Part shown: positions 16,743 to 25,021 of the stretch, piece after piece | How positions within the stretch are numbered: position 1 is the first letter of the stretch | How the letters are laid out: every line of letters begins with the position of its first letter | Source: Ruminococcaceae bacterium UBA7067 | GTDB lineage: Bacteria; Bacillota; Clostridia; Oscillospirales; Acutalibacteraceae | Length of the DNA stretch: 26,510 bases | Assembly: GCA_002493755.1 (NCBI GenBank) | Contig: DKZT01000013.1 | Coordinates: 14,480 to 40,989 of the forward strand | Direction of reading: 5' to 3' | Translations under genes and position numbers: made by a program | The notes under the pieces: model-generated | The model's database searches: none | What the model saw: the letters and a program-made list of their open reading frames with translations, nothing else | What the model was told of the DNA's origin: nothing

Positions 16743-17106
16743 CCTCTTCCTCCTCATCGTGCGGAATGTTAAGGCTGTTAAGTGTTCTCGATATTTCAGC
16801 GCCGTACTCGATTGAGTCTGTCGCCTTGAAAATACACTCCGGCACGTGTCTGAGCTTAAGACGATGCCCAAGCTCACGGCGAACATAGCTGCTCGCCGAT
16901 TTAAGCCCCTTTAAAGCCTGCTTTGCGCTGTCCATTCCGCTCATAGAGCTTATATACACGGTGCAGTAGGAAAGGTCGTTCGTAACCTCAACACGCACAA
17001 TGCTTATCATAGAGTTATTGATTCTCGGGTCCTTAAGCTCCCTGAAAATCGCCGTAAGCTCGCGGCGGATATCCTCTGTTGTTCTGTCAATTCTGTGTCC
17101 TGCCAT
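16726..17106 (-). CDS. rbfA: 30S ribosome-binding factor RbfA
   Basis: 126 aa, usual length. Starts MAGHRIDRTTEDIRRELTAI with GAAGGAG 6 nt upstream of the ATG. KH-like fold protein that binds immature 30S subunits and helps 16S rRNA maturation. Family hallmarks visible are ELKDPRINNSMISIVRVEVTNDLSYCTVYIS and a helix ending VRRELGHRLKLRHVPEC. The C-terminal tail is strongly acidic (DEEEEDADND). It heads the rbfA-nrnA-truB group. nusA and infB, often upstream in Firmicutes, are not here; the preceding spacer carries a heptad repeat and no clear promoter. Confidence 0.95.
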   Translation of the reverse strand: MAGHRIDRTTEDIRRELTAIFRELKDPRINNSMISIVRVEVTNDLSYCTVYISSMSGMDSAKQALKGLKSASSYVRRELGHRLKLRHVPECIFKATDSIEYGAEISRTLNSLNIPHDEEEEDADND

Positions 17107-17136
17107 ATATACTCCTTCGGCTTTAAGCCTTTATAT

Positions 17137-17172
17137 TTAGTTTAGAGTTTAGAGTTTAGAGTTTTGAGTTAT
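17137..17172. repeat. Heptanucleotide repeat upstream of rbfA
   Basis: TTTAGTT-TAGAGTT-TAGAGTT-TAGAGTT-TTGAGTT in exact 7-nt register. A shorter related stretch in reverse orientation (AAAACTCAAAACTG) follows at about 17205-17219. It lies in the 150-bp spacer between the 77-aa gene and rbfA. Confidence 0.7.
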
Positions 17173-17256
17173 TAGGCTTATGCTTTTTATTAATACCTCA
17201 ATGTTGAAAACTCAAAACTGCTTATCTAATGTAATAACTAAACTATTTTATTATGT

Positions 17257-17490
17257 TTATTTTATAGTCAGCTGTTGATTCAAAAGCTGTTCAAACATTG
17301 CTATTTCGTCATCTGTATAGCCTTCCCTTAATATCCACTTGTATTTCGGCAGCTCACAGCGTGCCGAATCAAAGCCTTCCTCTGTCGGGCGTTCAAAATG
17401 CACCGCAACACATTGCATTCCATTCTCCTCAAATATATGCGAATGGACAATTTCCGTACCGTCTGACAGCGTCATATAAGGATACATCAT
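17257..17490 (-). CDS. Small conserved-looking protein of unknown function
   Basis: 77 aa from the ATG at 17490, chosen because GGAGG lies 7 nt upstream; a start at 17508 would place that site inside the gene. I do not recognise the family with confidence. Sequence: short beta-rich first half (MTLSDGTEIVHSHIFEENG, then VHFERPTEEGFDSARCELP) and a helical end (TDDEIAMFEQLLNQQL). There is no signal peptide or membrane segment, so it is probably cytoplasmic. A textbook promoter lies upstream at 17557-17585 and no terminator hairpin follows, so transcription could continue into rbfA. The good ribosome site, promoter and codon pattern argue that it is real. Confidence 0.75.
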   Translation of the reverse strand: MMYPYMTLSDGTEIVHSHIFEENGMQCVAVHFERPTEEGFDSARCELPKYKWILREGYTDDEIAMFEQLLNQQLTIK

Positions 17491-17556
17491 AACAAAGCCT
17501 CCGTTCACGATAGCTGACTGCTTAAGTAATTACTGAAAAAACGTAATTCTAAAGCT

Positions 17557-17585
17557 ATTTTACACTAAAGCCGATAAATTTTCAA
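17557..17585 (-). promoter_or_regulatory. Promoter of the 77-aa gene (possibly also of rbfA-nrnA-truB)
   Basis: On the minus strand TTGAAA (17585-17580) and TAAAAT (17562-17557) are spaced by exactly 17 nt; the start site would be near 17550. Confidence 0.75.
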
Positions 17586-17603
17586 CATTACTTTAGGAAA
17601 CAT

Positions 17604-17630
17604 AAAAACAGGACGGAAAAACCGCCCTGC
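17604..17630 (-). terminator. Terminator of the CorC-like gene
   Basis: On the minus strand CAGGGCGG-TTTTT-CCGTCCTG is followed by TTTTTATG, about 20 nt past the stop codon of the gene at 17651. Confidence 0.85.
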
Positions 17631-17650
17631 TGTTTACTATTATATATGTA

Positions 17651-18520
17651 TCACTCGTCTTTTTTATCCTTGTCACCTTTCAGGCACTCAACAAGAACTC
17701 TCGCAATTCGCCTGTCCTCAATTTTAACCGCTGTCAGCTTTACGCCGTCAAGCACCACGAACGGTCTTTCGTCTTCGCCCGGAATACTGCCGAGGTGGTC
17801 GAGCATAAGTCCTGCAACTGTTTCGCTTTCCTCCTCGGGGATTGACGTCTCTGCAAGCTCGTTAAGCTCGTCAACCGATATTGCTCCGTCAACCGTGAAC
17901 ACATCGTCCGAGAGCTTCAGAACCTCTTTTTCCTCGTTGTCGTATTCGTCCTGAATATCGCCGACTATTGATTCAAGCAAATCCTCCAGCGTAATAATGC
18001 CCTCAGTGCCGCCGTACTCGTCAACCACGATTGCAAGCTGAGTTTTATTTGCGGTCATCTCGGTGAACACCCTGCTGCAATTTATCGACTTCGGCACGAA
18101 CATCGGCTTTCGTGTAATATCCGAAAGCTTAAGGTCCTCAGGTACGCCGCCGCACACAAAGCGCAGTAAATCCTTGCCGTAGAGTATGCCTGTGATATTG
18201 TCGATATCCTCATTATAAACAGGTATTCTTGAATACCCTGTTTCCGTCAGCGTTGCTACCGCCGTATCAATACTTTCCGTGTCCTCGATAGCCGTAATAT
18301 CGGTGCGGTGGGTCATAAGCTCGCCGACTGTCGTATCGTCAAAGCTGAAGATATTGAGAATCATATTCCGTGAGCTTTGGTCGATAATGCCGTTTTTAAA
18401 GCCTGCCTCAACCGTTGTCAATATATCGTCCTCGGTCACGCTCTCATACTGCTCGTTTTTAAAAAGGCGCGAAAAAAATCCGTTCTGCCGTCTACTGTTA
18501 CCGCCTGCGTCATCAGACAT
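17651..18520 (-). CDS. CBS-pair and CorC_HlyC domain protein without membrane domain
   Basis: 289 aa. Resembles the soluble CorC/HlyC type: an N-terminal EDDILTTVEAGFKNGIID segment, two CBS domains (about 65-122 and 134-190; GILYGKDLLRF, then VVDEYGGTEGIITLEDLLESIVGDI) and a C-terminal transporter-associated domain (about 205-282, DGAISVDELNEL). CBS pairs bind adenine nucleotides, and CorC relatives act in magnesium/cobalt efflux. The membrane DUF21/CNNM domain of the longer relatives is absent, so it probably works as a cytoplasmic partner; older 'hemolysin' labels are not evidence of toxicity. The ATG follows AGGGGA about 11 nt upstream, behind a strong promoter, with a terminator after it, so it is monocistronic. 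Confidence 0.9.
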   Translation of the reverse strand: MSDDAGGNSRRQNGFFSRLFKNEQYESVTEDDILTTVEAGFKNGIIDQSSRNMILNIFSFDDTTVGELMTHRTDITAIEDTESIDTAVATLTETGYSRIPVYNEDIDNITGILYGKDLLRFVCGGVPEDLKLSDITRKPMFVPKSINCSRVFTEMTANKTQLAIVVDEYGGTEGIITLEDLLESIVGDIQDEYDNEEKEVLKLSDDVFTVDGAISVDELNELAETSIPEEESETVAGLMLDHLGSIPGEDERPFVVLDGVKLTAVKIEDRRIARVLVECLKGDKDKKDE

Positions 18521-18563
18521 AAGGTAATTTCCCCTCTCAACAAATAAATAAAATATTAATCAT

Positions 18564-18592
18564 ATTTTACGATTGTAGGGTGAGTTTGTCAA
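18564..18592 (-). promoter_or_regulatory. Promoter of the CorC-like gene
   Basis: TTGACA (18592-18587) and TAAAAT (18569-18564) with a 17-nt spacer on the minus strand, about 40 nt before the start codon. Confidence 0.8.
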
Positions 18593-18725
18593 TTGATTAG
18601 CGATATTTTATTTACCCGGCAGATACATATATTACACAAAATTTACATTTATATAAATTCTATCGAGTATTAAGCCCTTATAATGATTGGGATTTTTATT
18701 GCATATAACACATTAAATATTTAAA

Positions 18726-19607
18726 TTATTTTCTTGTGTAAACATTATATGATTCACCAAGATACAGTGTATTCCCCTCAACGCACCATCCGCTTTCACC
18801 GTCCTTTATCAAATCAGCTGATGCGTACTTCATTGTTCTTGTATCGCCTTGGGTTGACTTCATCGTCAGCGTTCCATCCGAAGAGATTGAATAGCTTCCC
18901 GTTTCGTCATACATTCCGGTAGAATCGAATTTATACGTTCCGGATGCACCGCCGGTAAAAGTCAAATCCCCATCGCTTCTTGTCCAAGTTCCTGCTATAC
19001 TGCTTGATAAATTAACGGTAGATTGACTGCTATTATTGTTACCAACATTGCCCGTGTTTTCTACCGGTGCATAATCATTCGCCCATTCAATAGTATTCAA
19101 AATGCTATCGACTTGCTCGTTTGCCGTCATCCATAGGTGTAACAATTTTTCATTTTCTGTATCAACATCGGGTGAAGTCGGTCGTACAGAATAGAAGTAA
19201 CCGCCGCTGTGTCCTCCCAAATAGGCTCTACCGCTTACCTCAGCTTGCTGAGGTTGTTCACACTTCATTATCCCTACAAGCATTCCGTATGAAGTTTCTG
19301 TGTGTACTTCCTTTTCGTAAAATATCACACCGTTGACATTTTCCTCATAGCACCATTTTTCCGGCAATATAATTGAAAAATCCTCAAACGAAATTCTATT
19401 ATCTGTATCACCGACATTCTCATCTTCGGTTTGTTCCGTTTCTTTTTCCGTTGCTTTGGTCTGAGCCGTTGGCACTTGCGTAGCATTTTGAGAAGCCTCA
19501 CTGCTCTGCGTTTCTTCATTCTGCCCACAGCCTGCAAATACTGATATAATCATCAGGCACGCAAGCATTAATGGGATGAATTTGAATTTTTCTTTCATGT
19601 GAATCAT
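18726..19607 (-). CDS. Lipoprotein of unknown function
   Basis: 293 aa from the ATG at 19607, with GGGGG 8 nt upstream; an ATG at 19598 is also possible. The signal peptide ends in the lipobox FAGC (Cys27), so it should be lipid-anchored on the outer face of the membrane. Residues about 30-75 are a Ser/Thr/Glu/Gln-rich linker. A middle domain (about 80-185; ISFEDFSIILPEKWCYEENV) ends in a helix (DSILNTIEWA). The C-terminal 85 residues (SIAGTWTRSDGDLTFTGGAS to the end) form a beta-rich, lipocalin-like module with the GTYKFDSTGMYDETGSYSIS pattern found in small clostridial lipoproteins. It starts 16 bp after the stop of the membrane-protein gene, so the two form an operon under the operator-bearing promoter at 20700-20729. 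The function is not known. Confidence 0.8.
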   Translation of the reverse strand: MIHMKEKFKFIPLMLACLMIISVFAGCGQNEETQSSEASQNATQVPTAQTKATEKETEQTEDENVGDTDNRISFEDFSIILPEKWCYEENVNGVIFYEKEVHTETSYGMLVGIMKCEQPQQAEVSGRAYLGGHSGGYFYSVRPTSPDVDTENEKLLHLWMTANEQVDSILNTIEWANDYAPVENTGNVGNNNSSQSTVNLSSSIAGTWTRSDGDLTFTGGASGTYKFDSTGMYDETGSYSISSDGTLTMKSTQGDTRTMKYASADLIKDGESGWCVEGNTLYLGESYNVYTRK

Positions 19608-19623
19608 CTTCTTAACCCCCATA

Positions 19624-20595
19624 TCATCTATTGAATATTTCAAGCCATTTTAAGCACTCGGTATTCTCTGCTCCTATTTTGCTGTAATACGCTGTAACTG
19701 CTGTGTTGCTTTCAATTTGGTTAAGCTTATTGGCAGTATTGCTTATTTCAGTTGATATCCTTGCGGTTTGCTTATTCCCCTCACGTATAGCCATATATAG
19801 CATATACTGATTATCTTCTATTCTATCAAGATGATCTATAATATCATCAAGCTTATTAATTATTAATCCCTGTCGCAGCTCGTTTTCAAAAATATTGTAC
19901 GCACCCTCATGTCCCTTTAAGGCTGAACATCTGCCCGAAGCAAAATATTCATAAAATGAGCTTACAGCCTCTAAATATCTATACTTCGGAAAAATTATAT
20001 TATAGGAATAATATTCTGCACGTATTTCTTCTGTTTTAGATATGGAGTAATCAATCTTATTGACTTCATTTTCTAATATTTCGACTTTTTGATTATCAAT
20101 CTCCATTTGGTTTCTATTGTTCTCCTCTATCTGAACATTTAGTAATTCCTTTTCTTTATTTCGAGCATTTATTTTACTTCTCATAAATAAATATTGAATC
20201 AGCGTTATGATACCAAATAATATTAACCCAAGTATTGCACCTGCCACTATTCCTAAAAATACAGTAAATATTCTTTCAATTAAACGATTAAGAAAATACG
20301 GTGAAAAATTAAATACTTGTTGTAATATTGTCACTCCCAAAACCGCACCAATTATAGCACCTGCAATTGCAAATCCGCATCCCACATTAAACATTTCGCC
20401 ACCCCAAACATCATCCATTATCATGTCTGTGCTTTCTTCTTCATAATAATCTTCATACTCTTTTTCATTAATATATTGAATACGGTTAATAAGTTTATCC
20501 CTTAATTTATATTGGTTAAACAAAGACACTTCCAGCTTATATACATTATACAGATATTTTTTCAGTACATTTTTATTTGCAGCATTCCCTCTCAC
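19624..20595 (-). CDS. Two-TM coiled-coil membrane protein, unknown function
   Basis: 323 aa from a GTG at 20595, preceded by GAGGAG at 9 nt; no ATG start nearby fits better. An N-terminal charged helical part (1-65) includes the very acidic NEKEYEDYYEEESTDMIMDD. Two membrane segments, about 71-92 (glycine-rich, GFAIAGAIIGAVLG) and 108-137, are joined by a short loop. A coiled coil follows (about 140-195, ENNRNQMEIDNQKVEILENE). The last 120 residues contain FPKYRYLEAVSSFYEYFASG, KGHEGAYNIFENELRQGLI and a helical DDIIDHLDRIEDNQYMLYMA. I have no named family. The local sequence is more A+T-rich than the flanking core genes, which could mean acquisition. It is first in a two-gene operon with the lipoprotein and faces the XRE gene across paired operators. 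Confidence 0.75.
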   Translation of the reverse strand: MRGNAANKNVLKKYLYNVYKLEVSLFNQYKLRDKLINRIQYINEKEYEDYYEEESTDMIMDDVWGGEMFNVGCGFAIAGAIIGAVLGVTILQQVFNFSPYFLNRLIERIFTVFLGIVAGAILGLILFGIITLIQYLFMRSKINARNKEKELLNVQIEENNRNQMEIDNQKVEILENEVNKIDYSISKTEEIRAEYYSYNIIFPKYRYLEAVSSFYEYFASGRCSALKGHEGAYNIFENELRQGLIINKLDDIIDHLDRIEDNQYMLYMAIREGNKQTARISTEISNTANKLNQIESNTAVTAYYSKIGAENTECLKWLEIFNR

Positions 20596-20670
20596 GCCCC
20601 ATCTCTCCTCTCAAAATAACCCCGAAAAATTTGTCTAACCGTGTGAATAAACAATTATTTTTAAAACATA

Positions 20671-20686
20671 CTACATTTAAATGTAG
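20671..20686. promoter_or_regulatory. Operator O2, perfect palindrome
   Basis: CTACATTTAAATGTAG is a perfect 16-nt palindrome just downstream of the leftward start site and 100 nt upstream of the XRE start codon. It differs from the second site by one base. Confidence 0.75.
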
Positions 20687-20699
20687 ATACATTGCCCAA

Positions 20700-20729
20700 A
20701 GTATACTACATTCAAATGTAGAATGTCAA
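20700..20729 (-). promoter_or_regulatory. Leftward promoter with operator O1 filling its spacer
   Basis: On the minus strand TTGACA (20729-20724) and TATACT (20705-20700) are spaced by 18 nt. That spacer contains the palindrome CTACATTcAAATGTAG (20706-20721), which touches the -10 box. A dimeric repressor here would block RNA polymerase directly. O1 and O2 are 35 bp apart centre to centre. I see no convincing separate rightward promoter for the XRE gene. Confidence 0.75.
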
Positions 20730-20770
20730 GAGCAATTTTGAATGTTATCCTCAGTTATGAGGTGGTTATT

Positions 20771-21028
20771 ATGAAAAAAAGACCCAAGTCGAATTATTCG
20801 GGTATTGTGTTTAAGCTCAAGGAGGTAATGGAGGAAAAGGGATATTCAAAAAACAAGCTGTGCGTCAACTGCAACCTGCGCTTTGAAACCGTTCAGGGCT
20901 ACTACAACGGCGATATAAGCCGTGTTGATTTGTATGTTCTCGCCGCCATTTGCCGTGAGCTTGAATGCAGTGTGCAGGATATAATGGAATACCGTCCTGA
21001 GCTTGATTTTTCGGCTAAGGTAAAATAA
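20771..21028 (+). CDS. Small XRE-type HTH regulator
   Basis: 85 aa from the ATG at 20771, with GAGGTGG 5 nt upstream; an earlier in-frame ATG at 20723 lies in the promoter region. Nearly all of it is a Cro/C1-type helix-turn-helix (IVFKLKEVMEEKGYSKNKLC, then NLRFETVQGYYNGDISRVDL and LAAICRELECSVQDIMEY), the short HTH_26/YozG-like form with only a few residues beyond the fold. Divergent from the membrane-protein/lipoprotein operon, it is the obvious candidate to bind the two CTACATT(T/C)AAATGTAG sites and repress that operon and possibly itself. A strong terminator follows. Confidence 0.85.
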   Translation: MKKRPKSNYSGIVFKLKEVMEEKGYSKNKLCVNCNLRFETVQGYYNGDISRVDLYVLAAICRELECSVQDIMEYRPELDFSAKVK

Positions 21029-21032
21029 AGTC

Positions 21033-21066
21033 AACGGACGCCCTGCTCAAGGCGTCCGTTTTTTTG
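21033..21066 (+). terminator. Terminator of the small XRE gene
   Basis: AACGGACGCC-ctgctcaa-GGCGTCCGTT is a perfect 10-bp hairpin followed by seven T residues. Confidence 0.9.
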
Positions 21067-21243
21067 CCGCTATGCTCTGTTTTATATATTAATAGGAAAG
21101 CAATGTCGTCGGCTTTACTGCTTTCAGCCTGAATTTTCTTCCTGTTCATTCCAAATTTATTGTCAGTCCGTGAACAAAATTACGAAATTGCCCGAATCGT
21201 GTAACATATAAGTAAATTCGCTTAAAAATTGTTTTATATGCAC

Positions 21244-21272
21244 TTTACATTTGTAATAAAAGATGATAAAAT
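21244..21272 (+). promoter_or_regulatory. Promoter of nifJ
   Basis: TTTACA (21244-21249) and TAAAAT (21267-21272) with a 17-nt spacer. The leader from about 21279 to 21353 holds a small hairpin CCTGC-TTAT-GCAGG (21318-21331). The rest of 21067-21243 shows no gene, only an 18-nt match (21112-21129) to 303-320. Confidence 0.7.
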
Positions 21273-21353
21273 TTCAGTAGTACGGTTATATTGCCGTAGC
21301 TATGTCAGTAGCTTAATCCTGCTTATGCAGGTAAAAAGTAAGGAGGAATACCA

Positions 21354-24300
21354 ATGTCCAGAAAAATGAAAACAATGGATGGTAACAGCGCAGCAGCTCA
21401 CGTGTCTTACGCCTTTACAGACGTTGCCGCTATTTACCCCATTACACCGTCATCAGTAATGGCGGACGAATCAGACAAATACGCAGCAGCCGGTCGTAAA
21501 AACATCTTCGGCAGAGAGGTTCAGGTAACCGAAATGCAGTCAGAAGCAGGTGCGGCAGGCGCCGTTCACGGCTCTCTTGCAGCCGGCGCTTTGACCACAA
21601 CCTACACAGCTTCTCAGGGTCTTCTTTTGATGATCCCGAATATGTATAAGATTGCCGGCGAGCTTTTGCCGGGCGTTATCCACGTTTCTGCCCGTGCTCT
21701 TGCAAGCCACGCTCTTTCAATTTTCGGCGATCACTCCGATATTTACGCTTGCCGTCAGACAGGATATGCAATGCTTTGCTCAAACAGCCCGCAAGAGGTT
21801 ATGGACCTTGCCGCTGTTGCTCACCTTTCAGCTATTAAGGGCAGAGTTCCGTTCCTGCACTTCTTCGACGGTTTCCGTACATCACACGAAATCCAGAAGA
21901 TTGAAACATGGGATTATGACGATCTCGCAGAGATGCTCGACTGGGACGCTGTTGACAAGTTCCGCAGAGGTGCATTGAACCCTGAGCATCCTGTTATGAG
22001 AGGTACCGCACAGAACGACGATATCTTCTTCCAGGCAAGAGAGGCTTGTAACAAGTATTACGATGCAATCCCTGAGGTTGTTATCGAATATATGAACAAG
22101 GTAAACGAAAAGTGCGGCACAGACTACAAGCCGTTCAACTACTACGGCGCACCCGACGCTGAGAGAGTTATCATCGCAATGGGCAGCGTTTGCGACTGTA
22201 TCGAAGAGGTTGTAGACTACTTGAACGCAGCAGGCGACAAGGTTGGTCTTGTTAAGGTAAGACTTTACAGACCGTTCGTTGCCGACTATCTCCTTGAGCA
22301 GCTTCCGAAAACCGTTAAGACTATCTCTGTTCTCGACAGAACAAAGGAGCCGGGTTCAATCGGCGAGCCGCTTTATCTTGATGTTCTCGCAGCTATCAAC
22401 GGTTCTGACTTCTCAAATGTTACAGTTCTCACAGGCCGTTACGGCTTAAGCTCAAAGGATACAACTCCGGGCGACATCGTTGCTGTTTACCGCAATATGG
22501 AAGCAGACGCACCGAAGAAGAGATTTACAATCGGCATCGTTGACGATGTTACAAACCTCTCACTCGATGTTGTTGAAAATCCCGATACAACCCCGTCCTG
22601 CACAAAGTCATGTAAGTTCTGGGGTCTCGGCGCTGACGGTACTGTTGGTGCTAACAAGAACTCAATCAAGATCATCGGCGACCACACCGATATGTACGCT
22701 CAGGGCTACTTCGCATACGACTCAAAGAAGTCGGGCGGTCTTACAGTATCTCACCTGCGTTTCGGTTCTCAGCCGATTAAGTCAACCTACTACATAAGCA
22801 AGGCTGACTTCGTTGCCTGCCACAACCCGTCATATGTTGATAAGTATGATATGGTTGACGACCTCAAGGAGGGCGGAAGCTTCCTGCTCAACTGTCCTTG
22901 GGACGTTGAGGAGCTTGACAAGCGTCTCCCGGGCAAGATGAAGAGAATCATCGCAGAAAAGAAGATTAACTTCTACACAATCGACGGTATAAAGATTGGT
23001 AAGGAAATCGGTCTTGGCGGTCGTATCAATACAATTTTGCAGTCAGCATTCTTCAAGATTGCCGACATCATTCCTGCTGAGGACGCAAAGCAGTTTATGA
23101 AGGACGCTGCTACAAAGTCTTACAGCAAAAAGGGTCAGGCTATTGTTGATATGAACCACACAGCTATCGAGCGCGGCGCACAGGATGTTAAGAAGATTGA
23201 CGTTCCTGCAAGCTGGGCTGACTGCACAGACGACAGCGAAAAGGTTGTTGTTACTGAGGGCAGACCCGAGGCTGTTGACTATGTAAACAAGATTCTGAAC
23301 CCTGTAAACGCATACAAGGGCAATCAGCTCCCTGTTTCTACATTCCTCGACCACGTTGACGGCACTGTTCCGCAGGGCACATCAGCATACGAGAAGAGAG
23401 GCATCGCTGTTGACATTCCTGAGTGGCAGTTTGACAACTGTATTCAGTGTAACCGCTGCTCATATGTATGTCCTCACGCTGTTATCCGTCCTGTTGCTCT
23501 TACAGAAGAAGAGCTTGCAAACGCTCCCGAGGGAACAAACGCTATCCCGATGATCGGCGTTCCCGATTTGAAGTTTGCTATGACAATTTCAGCTCTCGAC
23601 TGCACAGGCTGCGGCTCCTGCGCACAGGTTTGCCCGGGCAAGAAGGGTGCAAAGGCTCTCGTTATGAAGCCGCTTGACACTCAGCGTGCAAGTCAGGATG
23701 TATTCAACTACGGTCTTACAATAGACGAAAAGCCGGCTGTTGCCGAGAAGTTCAAGGAATCAACAGTTAAGGGCAGCCAGTTCAAGCAGCCGCTCCTTGA
23801 GTTCTCAGGCGCTTGCGCAGGCTGCGGCGAAACACCGTATGCTAAGCTTGCTACACAGCTGTTCGGCGACAGAATGTTCATTGCTAACGCAACAGGCTGT
23901 TCTTCAATCTGGGGCGGCAGCGCACCTGCAACTCCGTACACAGTAAACAAGAAGGGCTACGGTCCTGCTTGGCAGAACTCACTCTTTGAGGATAACGCAG
24001 AGTTCGGTCTTGGTATGGCTCTCGGTCAGAACGCAATCCGCGACAGACTTGCTGAGTATGTAACAAAGATTGCAGAGCTTACAAGCAAGGACGACATCAA
24101 GGCAGCTTGCCAGAACTACCTCGATACAAGAGAGGACAGCAAGACAAGCAGAGCTGCAACAGACGCACTTATTGAGAAGCTCGAATCAATCGCAGACTGC
24201 TCTTGCGAAGCAGGTCAGCTTGCAAAGAAAACTCTTGCCGACAAGGATTGCCTCGCTAAGAAGTCAATGTGGATCTTCGGCGGCGACGGCTGGGCATATG

Positions 24301-24920
24301 ACATCGGCTTCGGCGGTCTTGACCATGTTATCGCTTCGGGCAAGAACGTAAACATTCTCGTATTTGATACAGAGGTTTACTCCAACACAGGCGGTCAGGC
24401 TTCAAAGGCTACACCGGTAGGCTCAGTTGCTCAGTTCGCAGCAGCAGGTAAGAGCGTTAAGAAGAAGGATCTCGCAGCAATCGCAATGAGCTACGGCTAT
24501 GTATATGTTGCTCAGGTTGCTATGGGTGCTGACTACAACCAGTGTATCAAGGCATTCACAGAGGCTGAAAGCTACAACGGCCCGTCACTCATCATCGCTT
24601 ACGCTCCGTGTATCAACCACGGTATCAAGGGCGGTATGAGCATTGCTCAGCTCGAAGAGGACAAGGCTGTTAAGGCAGGCTATTGGAACTGCTTCCGCTT
24701 TGACCCGCGTCTTGCAGACGAGGGCAAGAACCCGTTCACACTCGACAGCAAGGCACCGACAGCAAGCTACCGTGACTTCATTATGGGCGAGGTTCGTTAC
24801 AACTCACTCACCCGTGCATTCCCCGAGAGAGCAGAAAAGCTCTTTGCAGAGGCTGAAGAGGGCGCAGCTAAGAAGTATGAGCATCTTGTAGCTCTTTCAA
24901 AGAAGGACATCAACGAATAA
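21354..24920 (+). CDS. nifJ: Pyruvate:ferredoxin (flavodoxin) oxidoreductase, single-chain
   Basis: 1188 aa, the usual length of the homodimeric form. It oxidises pyruvate and CoA to acetyl-CoA and CO2 while reducing ferredoxin, the main pyruvate exit in anaerobic clostridia. Domains: N-terminal pyrimidine-binding (TMDGNSAAAHVSYAFTDVAA, ITPSS), domain II from about 255 (PDAERVIIAMGSVCD), an EKR linker (about 420-480), and a two-cluster ferredoxin domain with Cys696, 699, 702, 706 and Cys750, 753, 756, 760. The thiamine diphosphate domain has GDGWAYDIGFGG near 977 and TEVYSNTGGQ. Cluster-binding Cys821, 824, 849 and 1086 are all present, so it should be functional. AAGGAGG lies 7 nt before the ATG. 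Codon use (many GTT, ACA, AAG) is that of a highly expressed gene. Monocistronic, with its own promoter and terminator. Confidence 0.97.
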   Translation: MSRKMKTMDGNSAAAHVSYAFTDVAAIYPITPSSVMADESDKYAAAGRKNIFGREVQVTEMQSEAGAAGAVHGSLAAGALTTTYTASQGLLLMIPNMYKIAGELLPGVIHVSARALASHALSIFGDHSDIYACRQTGYAMLCSNSPQEVMDLAAVAHLSAIKGRVPFLHFFDGFRTSHEIQKIETWDYDDLAEMLDWDAVDKFRRGALNPEHPVMRGTAQNDDIFFQAREACNKYYDAIPEVVIEYMNKVNEKCGTDYKPFNYYGAPDAERVIIAMGSVCDCIEEVVDYLNAAGDKVGLVKVRLYRPFVADYLLEQLPKTVKTISVLDRTKEPGSIGEPLYLDVLAAINGSDFSNVTVLTGRYGLSSKDTTPGDIVAVYRNMEADAPKKRFTIGIVDDVTNLSLDVVENPDTTPSCTKSCKFWGLGADGTVGANKNSIKIIGDHTDMYAQGYFAYDSKKSGGLTVSHLRFGSQPIKSTYYISKADFVACHNPSYVDKYDMVDDLKEGGSFLLNCPWDVEELDKRLPGKMKRIIAEKKINFYTIDGIKIGKEIGLGGRINTILQSAFFKIADIIPAEDAKQFMKDAATKSYSKKGQAIVDMNHTAIERGAQDVKKIDVPASWADCTDDSEKVVVTEGRPEAVDYVNKILNPVNAYKGNQLPVSTFLDHVDGTVPQGTSAYEKRGIAVDIPEWQFDNCIQCNRCSYVCPHAVIRPVALTEEELANAPEGTNAIPMIGVPDLKFAMTISALDCTGCGSCAQVCPGKKGAKALVMKPLDTQRASQDVFNYGLTIDEKPAVAEKFKESTVKGSQFKQPLLEFSGACAGCGETPYAKLATQLFGDRMFIANATGCSSIWGGSAPATPYTVNKKGYGPAWQNSLFEDNAEFGLGMALGQNAIRDRLAEYVTKIAELTSKDDIKAACQNYLDTREDSKTSRAATDALIEKLESIADCSCEAGQLAKKTLADKDCLAKKSMWIFGGDGWAYDIGFGGLDHVIASGKNVNILVFDTEVYSNTGGQASKATPVGSVAQFAAAGKSVKKKDLAAIAMSYGYVYVAQVAMGADYNQCIKAFTEAESYNGPSLIIAYAPCINHGIKGGMSIAQLEEDKAVKAGYWNCFRFDPRLADEGKNPFTLDSKAPTASYRDFIMGEVRYNSLTRAFPERAEKLFAEAEEGAAKKYEHLVALSKKDINE

Positions 24921-24962
24921 TCGCTGATTAAAGCTTCAAATACAACTTCAAATATAACTTTC

Positions 24963-25004
24963 AAGGCGTTCTGTATGCAAATGTGTACGGAACGCCTTTT
25001 TTTA
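24963..25004 (+). terminator. Terminator of nifJ
   Basis: AAGGCGTTC-tGTA ... TAC-gGAACGCCTT forms a long stem with a small mismatch and is followed by TTTTTTT. Confidence 0.9.
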
Positions 25005-25021
25005 TTTATATAAATTAAATA

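Noticed and set aside
21067..21353. Riboswitch or Rex-type redox operator upstream of nifJ
   Set aside because: No conserved riboswitch core and no TTGTTAA-type palindrome could be seen; only a promoter and a 5-bp hairpin.
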